Shown here piece by piece: positions 17,994 to 25,873 of a DNA stretch of 55,358 nt. The notes beneath the pieces are model-generated. The model was not told where the DNA came from. It worked only from the letters and a program-made list of their open reading frames with translations, and searched no databases. Source of the stretch: Bacillota bacterium (lineage in GTDB: Bacteria > Bacillota > Clostridia > Lachnospirales > Lachnospiraceae). How positions within the stretch are numbered: the stretch's first letter is position 1; every line of letters begins with the position of its first letter. Position numbers and translations under genes: made by a program. Where the stretch lies: contig JAEYFP010000056.1 in the NCBI GenBank assembly GCA_023402845.1, forward strand, positions 1 through 55,358, read 5' to 3'.

Positions 17994-19121
17994 TTAATAA
18001 TTTCCGAGTATTTTTAAATATCTGGCTTCCTCCCGCAGGCCGGCCAACGCATTTTTCACTGCCATATCGGAAAGATTACCTTCAAAATCTACAAAAAAAC
18101 GGTATTCCCAATTCCGGTCCTTGATTGGACGACTCTCGATTTTCGTCATATTGAGCCCGTTGTAAATAAAATGAGAAAGGATATGATACAAGGAACCTGC
18201 CGCATGCGCAACTTCAAAGCAAATGCTGATTTTCCCCGCATCTTCCTTGTAAATCTTTCTGCCCGCCACGATAATAAAGCGTGTGGAATTTCCGCTTTCA
18301 TCGCTGATATTTTCCTCCAGCACCGAAAGACCATACAATTTAGCCGCATATAAGCTCGCAATTGCCGCCTTGGACATATCCTGTTCATCCAGAATCTTTT
18401 TTGCCGCCATTGCGGTATTGGGACAGCTGATCTGCTGCCAGGAAGTGTTTTCTCTCAAGTACGCCGCACACTGCATGAGCGCCTGCGGATGGGAATAAAC
18501 CTCCTTGATCTGTTCTCTGTTACTCCCCCTCAATCCAAGCAGCGCATGGCTGATCCGGATAATCTGTTCTCCGACGATATAATTTTCAAATTCCACAAGC
18601 AGATCATAAATCTCATCTACAATGCCGGCCGTCGAATTTTCAATCGGAAGTACCGCAAAATCCGCCCGGCCCTCCTCAATCGCAAACATGGCCTCACGAA
18701 ATGTATCGACATGAAAACTGTCCGAATCTCCTCCAAAATAAGTCTCCATCGCCGCCTGAGAATAAGCGCCCTCTGTTCCCTGAAAGACGATCCGCGGCCG
18801 TTCCTCGCAAAGTGTTTTCACCGGAATAAAATTTGCTTTTTTTAACATCCCCTTTTCCTGCAGCATCTGATACTGCAGTTTTCGGCTGATCGCCATAATC
18901 TGACCAAACAGCTCTTCCACGCCTCTCGCATTAAAAGCATTGGATGCGAGTCCCTTGACCGCCGCTATTTTCTGCTCCTCCCGCTGCCTGTCCATCACAG
19001 GCTTTCCGCTGTCAATTTTATATTCCGCAACCTGCTCGCTGACGCGCATCCGTTTTTCAAATAAAGCAACCAGCTCCTCATCGAGCACATCCAGTTGTTT
19101 TCTCAATTCCGAAATATCCAT
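17994..19121 (-). CDS. pheA: Bifunctional chorismate mutase/prephenate dehydratase
   Basis: Converts chorismate to prephenate and then to phenylpyruvate in phenylalanine synthesis. In the 375-aa protein residues 1-90 are an AroQ-type chorismate mutase (ELRKQLDVLDEELVALFEKR). Residues about 110-285 are prephenate dehydratase (FQGTEGAYSQ, LPIENSTAGIV). The C-terminal ACT domain carries ESRP, a Phe-binding motif, so feedback inhibition is likely. It is the first gene of the seven-gene operon down to 10562. Confidence 0.93.
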   Translation of the reverse strand: MDISELRKQLDVLDEELVALFEKRMRVSEQVAEYKIDSGKPVMDRQREEQKIAAVKGLASNAFNARGVEELFGQIMAISRKLQYQMLQEKGMLKKANFIPVKTLCEERPRIVFQGTEGAYSQAAMETYFGGDSDSFHVDTFREAMFAIEEGRADFAVLPIENSTAGIVDEIYDLLVEFENYIVGEQIIRISHALLGLRGSNREQIKEVYSHPQALMQCAAYLRENTSWQQISCPNTAMAAKKILDEQDMSKAAIASLYAAKLYGLSVLEENISDESGNSTRFIIVAGRKIYKEDAGKISICFEVAHAAGSLYHILSHFIYNGLNMTKIESRPIKDRNWEYRFFVDFEGNLSDMAVKNALAGLREEARYLKILGNY

Positions 19122-19155
19122 TTTTCTCCAATCCTTTATTCTTTCTTATATCATA

Positions 19156-19185
19156 ATTATACCCTAACCTGTAAAGCAAATACAA
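19156..19185 (-). promoter_or_regulatory. Promoter of the pheA-ppk operon
   Basis: On the minus strand: -35 TTGTAT (19185-19180), an 18-bp spacer and -10 TATAAT (19161-19156). This is about 35 nt upstream of the pheA ATG. Confidence 0.6.
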
Positions 19186-19257
19186 GTAAAACGCAAGTAA
19201 AACACACCTCCTGATAACATATTACTGTTCACTTCGTCCTCTGCAGCGCTTTGCACA

Positions 19258-19286
19258 TTGCAAATCTTCTCGCATTCTATTATACT
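19258..19286 (+). promoter_or_regulatory. Promoter of the DUF5050 gene
   Basis: -35 TTGCAA (19258-19263), a 17-bp spacer and -10 TATACT (19281-19286). A short leader carrying GGGGGAAATGAG precedes the ATG at 19309. Confidence 0.65.
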
Positions 19287-19308
19287 GAAAAAAAGGGGGA
19301 AATGAGCT

Positions 19309-20313
19309 ATGCAAAAGAAAAGTGCCGCCATCATTATTACTATTGCGCTTCTTTTAATCGGCGTTCTCGTAGGTTCTAGGCTGCTTTTAGCAGTTCCTGA
19401 TAATCCGGCCGACATGATTGGAAACAGCGCCGGTAATCTGAATAACCGCGGTCTGTTCTGTGAAGACAGCGGTATCATTTATTTCAGCAATCCTTATGAC
19501 GGTGACCGGCTTTATTCGATGAATGCAGACGGTTCCGACAAAAAGCTGCTGCAGAACGTTCCCGTAGAGTACATTAATTCGGGCGGAGATTATCTTTATT
19601 ACTATCAAAAAAATTCCGATGACAACGTCATCTTCGGCATCTCCGGTAACAGCAGCGGTATTTATCAGTACAAAAAGGAGAGTAAAAAAGCTGCTGATTG
19701 TCTGGATCGCACCGCTTCCGGCATCGTCAGTTTGATCGGCAGCTATGTCTATTACCAGCACTATGATAACGAAGATGGGATAACATTATACCGTGCCAAA
19801 ATCAACAGTGCTAATAGGGAGCAGCTCAGTATTTCTGAAATCAATCCTGCCTGCGCTGTCGGCGGCAGCATCTATTATCCGGATACTGAGCATGACTTTT
19901 ATTTATCTGTTTTTAACACAAACAGCCTGACCTCCGGTCAGCTCGTTTCCGAGCGGGCATATAATCCGGTTTATGAGGACGGCTATTTATATTATATGAA
20001 TATACCCGATGATTACTCCCTCTATCGCTACAGCATGTCTGGGCGGACGATCCAAAAGCTCACCGACGACCGGGTTGATGCGTTTAACGTATATGGAGAC
20101 TATATTTACTATCAGAAAAACGATGCACAGGATCCGGCACTGATTCGAATTATGACCGACGGATCCATTCCTGAAATCGTAGCAAAAGGAAATTATACAA
20201 ATATCAATATCACTTCCCAATATACGTATTTTCAGGAATTCGGCGCTCCCACACCGCTTTATCAGACGCCCACAAGCGGTGAGGTTCAAGTGCGCACATT
20301 TGACCCGGAGTAA
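19309..20313 (+). CDS. Membrane-anchored DUF5050 beta-propeller-like protein
   Basis: A 334-aa protein with one N-terminal hydrophobic segment (about residues 8-28), which acts as signal anchor, and an extracellular remainder. The body is a series of repeats ending in tyrosine-rich strands such as DYLYYYQ, SYVYYQH, GYLYYMN and DYIYYQK, typical of DUF5050 and of propeller-like folds. Such proteins are found on the cell surface of Clostridia, with unknown function. It stands alone between the divergent pheA operon and the convergent folate operon. Confidence 0.8.
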   Translation: MQKKSAAIIITIALLLIGVLVGSRLLLAVPDNPADMIGNSAGNLNNRGLFCEDSGIIYFSNPYDGDRLYSMNADGSDKKLLQNVPVEYINSGGDYLYYYQKNSDDNVIFGISGNSSGIYQYKKESKKAADCLDRTASGIVSLIGSYVYYQHYDNEDGITLYRAKINSANREQLSISEINPACAVGGSIYYPDTEHDFYLSVFNTNSLTSGQLVSERAYNPVYEDGYLYYMNIPDDYSLYRYSMSGRTIQKLTDDRVDAFNVYGDYIYYQKNDAQDPALIRIMTDGSIPEIVAKGNYTNINITSQYTYFQEFGAPTPLYQTPTSGEVQVRTFDPE

Positions 20314-20342
20314 AATATGGCATCTTTGCCGTTACAACCTGT

Positions 20343-21170
20343 TTAGTATTTTCTTGTCTTCTCCAGCTCATTCCTAAGCTGTCCCACTGTTTTGTTCAGT
20401 ACAGGATGACGCAAAGCCGGAGCAATTTCCATCAGAGGAATCAATACAAAGTCGCGATTCTGCATGTCCACATGCGGAATGACAAGCTGCTCCGTATCAA
20501 GCACAAGCGCATCGTACATAATAATATCCAGATCCAGCACTCGAGGGCCCCATCGGACTGTATGCTCCCTTCCCGCTGCCTCTTCGATTTCATGAATCAG
20601 ATCCAAAAGCTCCTCCGGCGTTAAAAGTGTCTTTAATTCGAGCATGCCGTTTAAAAATTTGTCCTGTTCAAGATATCCGTAAGGTTCTGTTTCCATAAAT
20701 TTTGAGATACGCTCAACGCGTGTTTCAACACGCGCATCCAACGTCTGCACCGCCGCCTGTAAATGCGCTTCCCGCTCTCCCATATTTGAGCCGATTGAAA
20801 CATAAACCGTATGCCAGCCACGCGTTATTTTTACAGAAACCTCTTCTAAAGGAAGTCCGATCGGCGCCCATGGCTTTTTGATTTCCAGTTCCAGCATTTT
20901 GATATGCTTGAAGTGCAGCAGCAGCTCCTGTGCCAAATGCTCTGCGGCCGCTTCGATCAGCTGATAGGTGCGTTCCTTCATAAACTCATCAATAAAGCGG
21001 CAAACCTGCCCATAATGCACAGACTTAGACAAATCATCGTCCATTCCCGCCTGTCTCGTATCCAAATAAAGCTGCAGGGATACCAAAAACTTCTGTCCGA
21101 GCTTGTTTTCCTCTTCAAAAACACCATGTTTTCCAAACAGTTCTAAGTTTTTGATGCTAATACAATCCAT
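20343..21170 (-). CDS. Dihydroneopterin aldolase/HPPK fusion (FolB-FolK)
   Basis: Bifunctional folate enzyme. Residues 1-117 are dihydroneopterin aldolase FolB (IKNLELFGKHGVFEEE; ending with the conserved IKKPWAP segment). Residues about 120-275 are 6-hydroxymethyl-dihydropterin pyrophosphokinase FolK (YVSIGSNMGERE; RWGPRVLDLDIIMYD). The two catalyse consecutive steps before FolP. The gene starts 2 bp after folP, with its GGAGG inside the end of folP. It is last in the folate operon. Confidence 0.93.
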   Translation of the reverse strand: MDCISIKNLELFGKHGVFEEENKLGQKFLVSLQLYLDTRQAGMDDDLSKSVHYGQVCRFIDEFMKERTYQLIEAAAEHLAQELLLHFKHIKMLELEIKKPWAPIGLPLEEVSVKITRGWHTVYVSIGSNMGEREAHLQAAVQTLDARVETRVERISKFMETEPYGYLEQDKFLNGMLELKTLLTPEELLDLIHEIEEAAGREHTVRWGPRVLDLDIIMYDALVLDTEQLVIPHVDMQNRDFVLIPLMEIAPALRHPVLNKTVGQLRNELEKTRKY

Positions 21171-21172
21171 AC

Positions 21173-21991
21173 TTATATGCCTCCTGTCTTTTCTATTGTT
21201 TTGAGCATTCTAACCGCCCGTTTATTTTCCTTGACATCATGCACCCTGACAAACGCATAGCCCGCCTGCACGGCTAATACCGTCGTGACAAGAGTCCCTT
21301 CCATGCGCTCCTGCTTTTGCAGGTCAAGTGCCAGTCCGATCACAGATTTCCGCGAGGTGCCAAGCAGCAGAGGCAGCCCCATTTTCTGAAAATACTTCAG
21401 ATTTTTGAGAACCAATAAATTCTGCTCATAGGATTTCGCAAAGCCGATCCCCGGATCCAGAATCATACGTTCTCTTGCAATTCCGGCATCCAGCGCAAGC
21501 GACACTGACTGCATCAGATCCTCACACACATCCGTCAGGAAATCTTCATAGACTGTATGTTTACGGTTATGCATCAGGCAACAGGCCGCATTATGGCTTT
21601 TAATAACTTTTGCTATTTTATCATCATGCCGCAGACCCCAGATGTCATTCACAAGATCCGCTCCCGATTCAAGCGCCGCTTCAGCCACATTCCCCTTATA
21701 GGTATCAATCGAAACAGGAATGTCAAAGCGAGACTTGATCTTTTCTATTACAGGTGTTACTCTTTTGATTTCTTCTTCGTCGCTGATCGGCGTGTAGCCG
21801 GGTCTCGTAGATTCTCCGCCCACATCAATGAGGTCGGCACCATCGGCAATCAACTGCTCCGCTCTGGCTAGTGCGGCATCCACAGTCTGATAACAGCCTC
21901 CGTCTGAAAATGAATCAGGTGTCACATTTAAAATGCCCGCAATATAGGTCTCATTTTCTATATCAAATTCTTTTTCGCCTATTTTCATCAT
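21173..21991 (-). CDS. folP: Dihydropteroate synthase
   Basis: Joins 6-hydroxymethyl-dihydropterin pyrophosphate to p-aminobenzoate; this is the target of sulfonamides. The 272-aa TIM barrel has the pterin-site motifs GILNVTPDSFSDGG near 20-33, DVGGESTRPG near 56-65, DPGIGFAKS near 178 and LGTSRKS. It begins with two ATG codons behind AGAGG, a few bases after the HD-domain gene. Confidence 0.95.
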   Translation of the reverse strand: MMKIGEKEFDIENETYIAGILNVTPDSFSDGGCYQTVDAALARAEQLIADGADLIDVGGESTRPGYTPISDEEEIKRVTPVIEKIKSRFDIPVSIDTYKGNVAEAALESGADLVNDIWGLRHDDKIAKVIKSHNAACCLMHNRKHTVYEDFLTDVCEDLMQSVSLALDAGIARERMILDPGIGFAKSYEQNLLVLKNLKYFQKMGLPLLLGTSRKSVIGLALDLQKQERMEGTLVTTVLAVQAGYAFVRVHDVKENKRAVRMLKTIEKTGGI

Positions 21992-21999
21992 CTCATCCT

Positions 22000-22482
22000 C
22001 TAATAGTTAATCCGAAGCGTTCGTGTTCTAAGCGGCTTATTACATTTGTCCTTTGCCTCACAACAGAAGCATTCACGTGACAGCTTGTCCGCGCGGTACA
22101 ACAGACCGCTCAAATCCGCATTTTTTGCACTTTCTGGATTCCTGTGCCCGGCAATTGCCCTAATAATTTCGGAAATTTCCTGCTTGTTAAAAGAACATTC
22201 CTTTAAAATACCCTCCGCAATTTCGGCACTCGCCTGCTCGTGCGGCACTCCGTTTTGATACTGTAATCCTCTGCCGATATCATGCAGCAGTGCGGCCGCA
22301 TAAATCAGCTCCTTTTCCACAGAAATATCTTCCTCTTCCTTAATCAGCATTGCAATCCGCGCAACACTTAAGAAATGTCCCATCTGATGCTTACAAAACA
22401 TCCTGCCTTGTTCCAGCGCTTCAATTTCTGACAAATACGCCTGATATTTTTGATCACTCACAATCTGATCAACTCGTTCCAT
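22000..22482 (-). CDS. HD-domain phosphohydrolase in the folate operon
   Basis: An HD-superfamily metal hydrolase of about 160 aa. It shows a histidine in QMGHFLSV, the HD pair in ALLHDIGRGL, and later histidines (VPHEQAS, AGHRNPES) completing the metal site. A C-terminal Cys-rich tail contains CFCCEAKDKC. The start could be TTG 22530, which overlaps the folE stop, but ATG 22482 has AGGTGAG 5 nt before it and is preferred. Its place between folE and folP suggests a step on a pterin phosphate; this is inference. Confidence 0.8.
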   Translation of the reverse strand: MERVDQIVSDQKYQAYLSEIEALEQGRMFCKHQMGHFLSVARIAMLIKEEEDISVEKELIYAAALLHDIGRGLQYQNGVPHEQASAEIAEGILKECSFNKQEISEIIRAIAGHRNPESAKNADLSGLLYRADKLSRECFCCEAKDKCNKPLRTRTLRINY

Positions 22483-22526
22483 TCTTCTCACCTGCCCTTT
22501 GAATAACAGTTTTATCGCCGTTTGCT

Positions 22527-23081
22527 TCAAGCACCAAGCATATGGAAAAATTCCGTCTTTAATTCCTTATCCTTCTCAAACACACCGCGCGTTATGACAG
22601 TCACCGTCCGGCTTCCCGGCTTTTTGATTCCGCGCATTGTCATGCACATATGCTCGGCCTCCAGCATTACCATAACTCCTTTCGGCTGTAAATTTTCCAT
22701 CAGCGCATCCGCGATCTGCGCAGTCAGTTTTTCCTGGATCTGCGGGCGTCTGGCAAATACATCCACCGTTCGCGCCAGCTTACTCAAGCCCACAACTCTT
22801 CCGTCCGGAACATAGGCTACATGGGCTTTCCCGTAAAATGGCATTAAATGATGCTCGCATGTGGAATAAAAAGTGATATCCCTCTCCAGGATCATCTCAT
22901 TATTTTCCGCCCGGAACGTCTTTTCCAAATGTGTTTGCGCATTCCCGGTAAGACCTCCGTAAATTTCCTCATACATTTTGGCAATGCGCTCCGGCGTCTC
23001 TTTTAAACCCTCGCGGGATATGTCCTCGCCGATTCCTTCCAAAATGAGCCTGATGCCCTGTTCAATTTTCGTCCTGTCCAT
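22527..23081 (-). CDS. folE: GTP cyclohydrolase I
   Basis: First committed step of folate synthesis, GTP to 7,8-dihydroneopterin triphosphate. The product of about 184 aa has the zinc/substrate motifs STCEHHLMPFYGKAHVAY and QIQEKLTAQIADAL, and the C-terminal AEHMCMTMRG. A GTG start at 23093 is also possible. I prefer ATG 23081, which is still inside the end of folC by about 20 bp, with AGGAG 11 nt upstream. Translation is probably coupled to folC. Confidence 0.93.
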   Translation of the reverse strand: MDRTKIEQGIRLILEGIGEDISREGLKETPERIAKMYEEIYGGLTGNAQTHLEKTFRAENNEMILERDITFYSTCEHHLMPFYGKAHVAYVPDGRVVGLSKLARTVDVFARRPQIQEKLTAQIADALMENLQPKGVMVMLEAEHMCMTMRGIKKPGSRTVTVITRGVFEKDKELKTEFFHMLGA

Positions 23082-24393
23082 CCCTGCTGTCACTCCTGCT
23101 TTCCAGTTTTAATATTTTTACTAAAGAGAATAAGTAGGAAAGAGAACCAAACGCCACAATGACCGGACGCTGCGCTTTTAAATTCTCCGCCTTTGCAAGG
23201 CTCATCCCCACTGCCTCATGCAGACTTCCCGCAGCTTCTGTGCTGGGATTGTATCTTAGAACCGTATCCTTCAATGCCGCGGCTGATAAAGCGCGTTCCG
23301 AATCCGGCGTCTGCACGGTAACGATATATTGGGCCATACCAGCCGTTATTTTACATATCCTCTCATAGTCTTTATCCTTGAATACACCCATAATAAAAAT
23401 CAGCGGACGACCGCCAAAATAAATTTGCAGTGATTCCGCAAGCCTTGCCGCCGCATCGGGATTATGCGCACCGTCAACAAGAAACTGCGGTTCATTCAGA
23501 ACCTGCTCCATACGAAAGGGCCATCGCGCGATTTGCATTCCCGTCCGGATGCAGGCGGCCGAAATTCGGATTCCAACATTCCGCAAACACCAAAATGCCT
23601 CAATCGCCAGCGCTGCATTCATGATCTGATAAGTTCCGCCAAGTGTAATCTGAATGCCCGCAAATTGAGAGTAAGAAAATCGTTGGCAGGGAAACCCATA
23701 TCTGACATCATAGAGCTTTTCTGCCTCAGCAATATGCAGCTCCGCATTCATTTCCCTGCATTTCTCCCTAATAACGCTCGTTATTGATCGGCTGTTTTCC
23801 ATCATAACAACCGGTATATGCGGCTTAATAATACCTGCCTTTTGCTCCGCAATTTTTTCCGGCGTACTGCCGAGCACGGCACAATGATCCATACTGATTG
23901 AAGTGATTACAGCCAAAATTGTTGTCCTGACAATATTCGTTGCATCCTGTGCTCCGCCAAGTCCTGTTTCCAGTACGACAATATCGCAGTTATTATTTCT
24001 AAAATAACAGAAGGCTAACGCAGTTTCCAGTTCATATAAGGTCGGCTGCTCTTTTCCTGCCTCCTGCATCTGCAGGACAGCCTGCCGCAGCACCCCTACA
24101 CATTCTGCATACTGACTTTTGCTGATCATCCTGCCGTCGATTTGAAAAGATTCCCTGAAATCCATCACCGCGGGAGAAGAATAACTTCCGGTTTTATAGC
24201 CCGCCTGACGCAAAACGGATCCAATATATGTGAGCACGGAGCCTTTGCCGTTCGTTCCGGCAATGTGGACAAATTGAAGCTCGTCCTGAGGATCGCCGAG
24301 CACCCGCATCAATTCCCGCATACGCTCAAGACCCAACCTGCTTCCGAATTTACGTGCGTCCTCCATATATTGAACCGCATCCTCAAATTTCAT
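23062..24393 (-). CDS. folC: Folylpolyglutamate/dihydrofolate synthase
   Basis: Adds glutamate to dihydropteroate and folates. The 443-aa Mur-ligase-like protein has the ATP loop HIAGTNGKGSVLTYIGSVL near residues 43-61, the SSP folate-binding motif YSSPAVMDF and the second domain with LVDGAHNPDAA. It is the first gene of folC-folE-HD-folP-folBK, behind AGGAG. Confidence 0.94.
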   Translation of the reverse strand: MKFEDAVQYMEDARKFGSRLGLERMRELMRVLGDPQDELQFVHIAGTNGKGSVLTYIGSVLRQAGYKTGSYSSPAVMDFRESFQIDGRMISKSQYAECVGVLRQAVLQMQEAGKEQPTLYELETALAFCYFRNNNCDIVVLETGLGGAQDATNIVRTTILAVITSISMDHCAVLGSTPEKIAEQKAGIIKPHIPVVMMENSRSITSVIREKCREMNAELHIAEAEKLYDVRYGFPCQRFSYSQFAGIQITLGGTYQIMNAALAIEAFWCLRNVGIRISAACIRTGMQIARWPFRMEQVLNEPQFLVDGAHNPDAAARLAESLQIYFGGRPLIFIMGVFKDKDYERICKITAGMAQYIVTVQTPDSERALSAAALKDTVLRYNPSTEAAGSLHEAVGMSLAKAENLKAQRPVIVAFGSLSYLFSLVKILKLESRSDSRDGQDEN

Positions 24394-24430
24394 CCTCTGC
24401 TCCTCTTAACTCATCACTTGTGCTCTGTTT

Positions 24431-24459
24431 ATCATATAACAACTTCTTAAAATTTACAA
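24431..24459 (-). promoter_or_regulatory. Promoter of the folate operon
   Basis: Minus strand: -35 TTGTAA (24459-24454), a 17-bp spacer and -10 TATGAT (24436-24431). The leader is short, about 30 nt, so no riboswitch fits between it and folC. Confidence 0.6.
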
Positions 24460-24516
24460 CAAAGGAATGACTGTGAAATTGTGCATTTATAACAGTTCGC
24501 CGAAGGATGAACCGCA

Positions 24517-24966
24517 ATGTTCATTTTGAATGATATGTATATTTTTTTTTCTTTTTCAAATACTAATCCTATGAAAAAAATATTAAAATGCGTATTGCTG
24601 TGCGGGGTATTGGGCTGGTGCCTCGAAATCATATTCACAGCCTTTGACTCATTCAGGCGGCGCGAGTGGAAACTGCGGGGTATCACTTCAATTTGGATGT
24701 TTCCAATTTACGGACTCGGCATTTTGATCCTACCGCTCTCCGGACTTTTAAAAAATAAAACAGTATGGCTGCGCGGTGCAATTTATATGGCGGCAATTTA
24801 TCTCGTAGAATTTCTGAGCGGCCTCTTTTTGAAAAAAAGAGGTGCCTGTCCATGGGATTACAGTCGTGCCAAGCTGAATATTCTCGGCATCGTTCGTCTC
24901 GACTATGCCCCCTGCTGGTTCATTACGGGACTTCTTTTTGAAAAGCTTCTGAAAAAAATAAAATAA
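24517..24966 (+). CDS. Small multi-pass membrane protein (ABC_trans_CmpB-like)
   Basis: A 149-aa protein with about four hydrophobic segments, resembling the putative ABC-transporter type IV/CmpB family. It has a W-rich first helix (LGWCLEIIFTAFDSF), GITSIWMFPIYG and a CPWDYS motif before the last segment. The ATG at 24517 has AAGGA 9 nt upstream. An internal Met at 24571 begins the conserved region and is an alternative start. It is monocistronic, ended by the hairpin at 24962. Function unknown. Confidence 0.7.
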   Translation: MFILNDMYIFFSFSNTNPMKKILKCVLLCGVLGWCLEIIFTAFDSFRRREWKLRGITSIWMFPIYGLGILILPLSGLLKNKTVWLRGAIYMAAIYLVEFLSGLFLKKRGACPWDYSRAKLNILGIVRLDYAPCWFITGLLFEKLLKKIK

Positions 24967-24997
24967 TGCATCAGGCTTTATTGTCTGATGCATTATT
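24962..24997. terminator. Bidirectional terminator hairpin
   Basis: AATAATGCATCAG and CTGATGCATTATT form a perfect 13-bp stem with a 10-nt loop, overlapping the stop of the + gene. It lies between convergent genes and has A/T-rich flanks. Confidence 0.7.
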
Positions 24998-25026
24998 GAA
25001 TATGCATTCCGCCGCCTGCAATCTCT

Positions 25027-25404
25027 CTACTGCAAATCGGAATCGTCAATTTCCGCTATTCCTTCCGTCAGGTTCAATGTATTTAACGTCCTTCTCTTTT
25101 TACGCATTTCCTCGGAGACCTGCAGGATAAAATTCTTAATCACCTTAGAATTTTTGATATGTTCGAGCCGAAGCACCTGATCCGTCACGTCACCCGTGTA
25201 GCAGATCACGGTTCCAAGCCCTGCAATCCTCTCAAAAAGCGTCGTCTCCAGTTTCACATCCAAAACTTTGTACATATAACAGGCATCCTCGACAGTCTTC
25301 AGCAATCCTCGGTTAATCGTCAGCATTTCCTCTTCAATTGTATACTTCGTGAATGTAAACGGAAGCCCCAAAAAGACCCATCGCTTTCTCTCAATAAATT
25401 TCAT
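25027..25404 (-). CDS. PH-domain (bPH2-like) protein
   Basis: A protein of about 125 aa that looks like a bacterial pleckstrin-homology-like domain: a short N-terminus, YTIEEEMLTINRGLLKTVED, then alternating strands ending near IKNSKVIKNFIL, and a basic/acidic tail. No membrane segment is seen. The start at 25404 is chosen because AAAGG lies 8 nt upstream; 26 extra upstream codons are open but would reach into the promoter. It is expressed from a promoter facing away from pyrBI. Function unknown. Confidence 0.7.
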   Translation of the reverse strand: MKFIERKRWVFLGLPFTFTKYTIEEEMLTINRGLLKTVEDACYMYKVLDVKLETTLFERIAGLGTVICYTGDVTDQVLRLEHIKNSKVIKNFILQVSEEMRKKRRTLNTLNLTEGIAEIDDSDLQ

Positions 25405-25448
25405 CCCGTTTCCCTTTCCGGCATAATCAACCTTTGTCCTATATGGAC

Positions 25449-25477
25449 AGTATAAAACATTTAAGTAATTATTGCAA
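25449..25477 (-). promoter_or_regulatory. Promoter of the PH-domain gene sharing its -35 with pyrBI
   Basis: Minus strand: -35 TTGCAA (25477-25472), a 17-bp spacer and -10 TATACT (25454-25449). TTGCAA is its own reverse complement, and the same six bases serve the plus-strand promoter. Confidence 0.65.
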
Positions 25478-25500
25478 AACATTCTTGAATATATTATACT
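25472..25500 (+). promoter_or_regulatory. Promoter of the pyrBI leader
   Basis: -35 TTGCAA (25472-25477), a 17-bp spacer and -10 TATACT (25495-25500). The predicted transcript starts near 25507, about 23 nt before the leader peptide ATG. Confidence 0.75.
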
Positions 25501-25516
25501 GTATAAAGTGAAAAAT

Positions 25517-25615
25517 GAGAGGTGCTTTTATGCAGATGTCAGTTCATAGATTTAGAGGTTTTGCAGATTTTTTTTATATCTCTGATGTAGCTTCATCAGA
25601 GAAGTTGCACCTTTC
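25517..25615 (+). promoter_or_regulatory. Leader RNA hairpins (pause hairpin and RBS-sequestering pairing)
   Basis: TCTCTGATG (25579-25587) and CATCAGAGA (25594-25602) form a perfect 9-bp hairpin with a 6-nt loop. In addition GAGAGGTGC (25517-25525), which contains the leader RBS, can pair with GCACCTTTC (25607-25615) through nine pairs including one G-U. The second pairing encloses the first hairpin and would hide the leader RBS. Confidence 0.55.
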
Positions 25616-25649
25616 AAAAAATGAAGTGTTTTATTTTAAACGGAGATAG
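25530..25649 (+). CDS. pyrBI leader peptide (39 aa)
   Basis: A small reading frame, ATG 25530 to TAG 25649, preceded by GAGAGG 8 nt upstream. The peptide begins MQMSVHRFRGF and ends FYFKRR. It contains an eight-T tract (25567-25574) and a second T-rich stretch (25627-25637, GTGTTTTATTTT region). Its stop codon lies at the top of the attenuator stem. The arrangement matches pyrL of the E. coli pyrBI operon in design though not in sequence. In that system slow transcription at U-rich DNA under low UTP lets the ribosome follow closely and block the terminator. The role is inferred from architecture and context. Confidence 0.7.
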   Translation: MQMSVHRFRGFADFFYISDVASSEKLHLSKNEVFYFKRR

Positions 25650-25668
25650 CAATTATCTTCGTTTTTTT
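25639..25668 (+). terminator. pyrBI attenuator terminator
   Basis: AACGGAGATA (25639-25648) pairs with TATCTTCGTT (25654-25663), including one G-U pair, with loop GCAAT and a run of seven T (25662-25668). The leader stop codon TAG (25647-25649) sits in the left arm and loop, so a ribosome terminating there would prevent the hairpin. Confidence 0.8.
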
Positions 25669-25750
25669 ATGCGCAGCTTCGCGCGCGGACGAAGCACACT
25701 TTTGTTCTTATATAGGAAATTCCTTCGAATTACCTATATAACAAAATTTA
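25669..25750 (+). repeat. Palindromic repeat unit A (82 bp, internally deleted)
   Basis: Starts ATGCGCAGCTTCGCGCGCGG and lacks the AACAAAAGCTGTGCT...GAGTGG middle segment of the other units. It keeps the second hairpin TTATATAGGAAATTC/GAATTACCTATATAA. It begins directly at the end of the attenuator T-run. Confidence 0.85.
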
Positions 25751-25873
25751 ATGCGCAGCTGCACGCGCGGAACAAAAGCTGTGCTATCGGACTATTTGGA
25801 CGAGAGAGTGGGCGGAGCACACTTTTGTTATTATATAGGAAATTCCTTCGAATTACCTATATAACAAAATTTA
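25751..25873 (+). repeat. Palindromic repeat unit B (123 bp, complete)
   Basis: Contains a GC-rich head, then hairpin 1 (AACAAAAGCTGTGCT pairing with AGCACACTTTTGTT, one bulge). Hairpin 2 follows (a 15-bp stem with one mismatch, loop CTTC). It is a direct repeat with units A and C. Confidence 0.85.

Noticed and set aside
22482..22530. TTG start overlapping the folE stop for the HD-domain gene
   Set aside because: Coupling by overlap is possible, but ATG 22482 has a well-placed AGGTGAG and begins the conserved part; the TTG version was noted rather than chosen.
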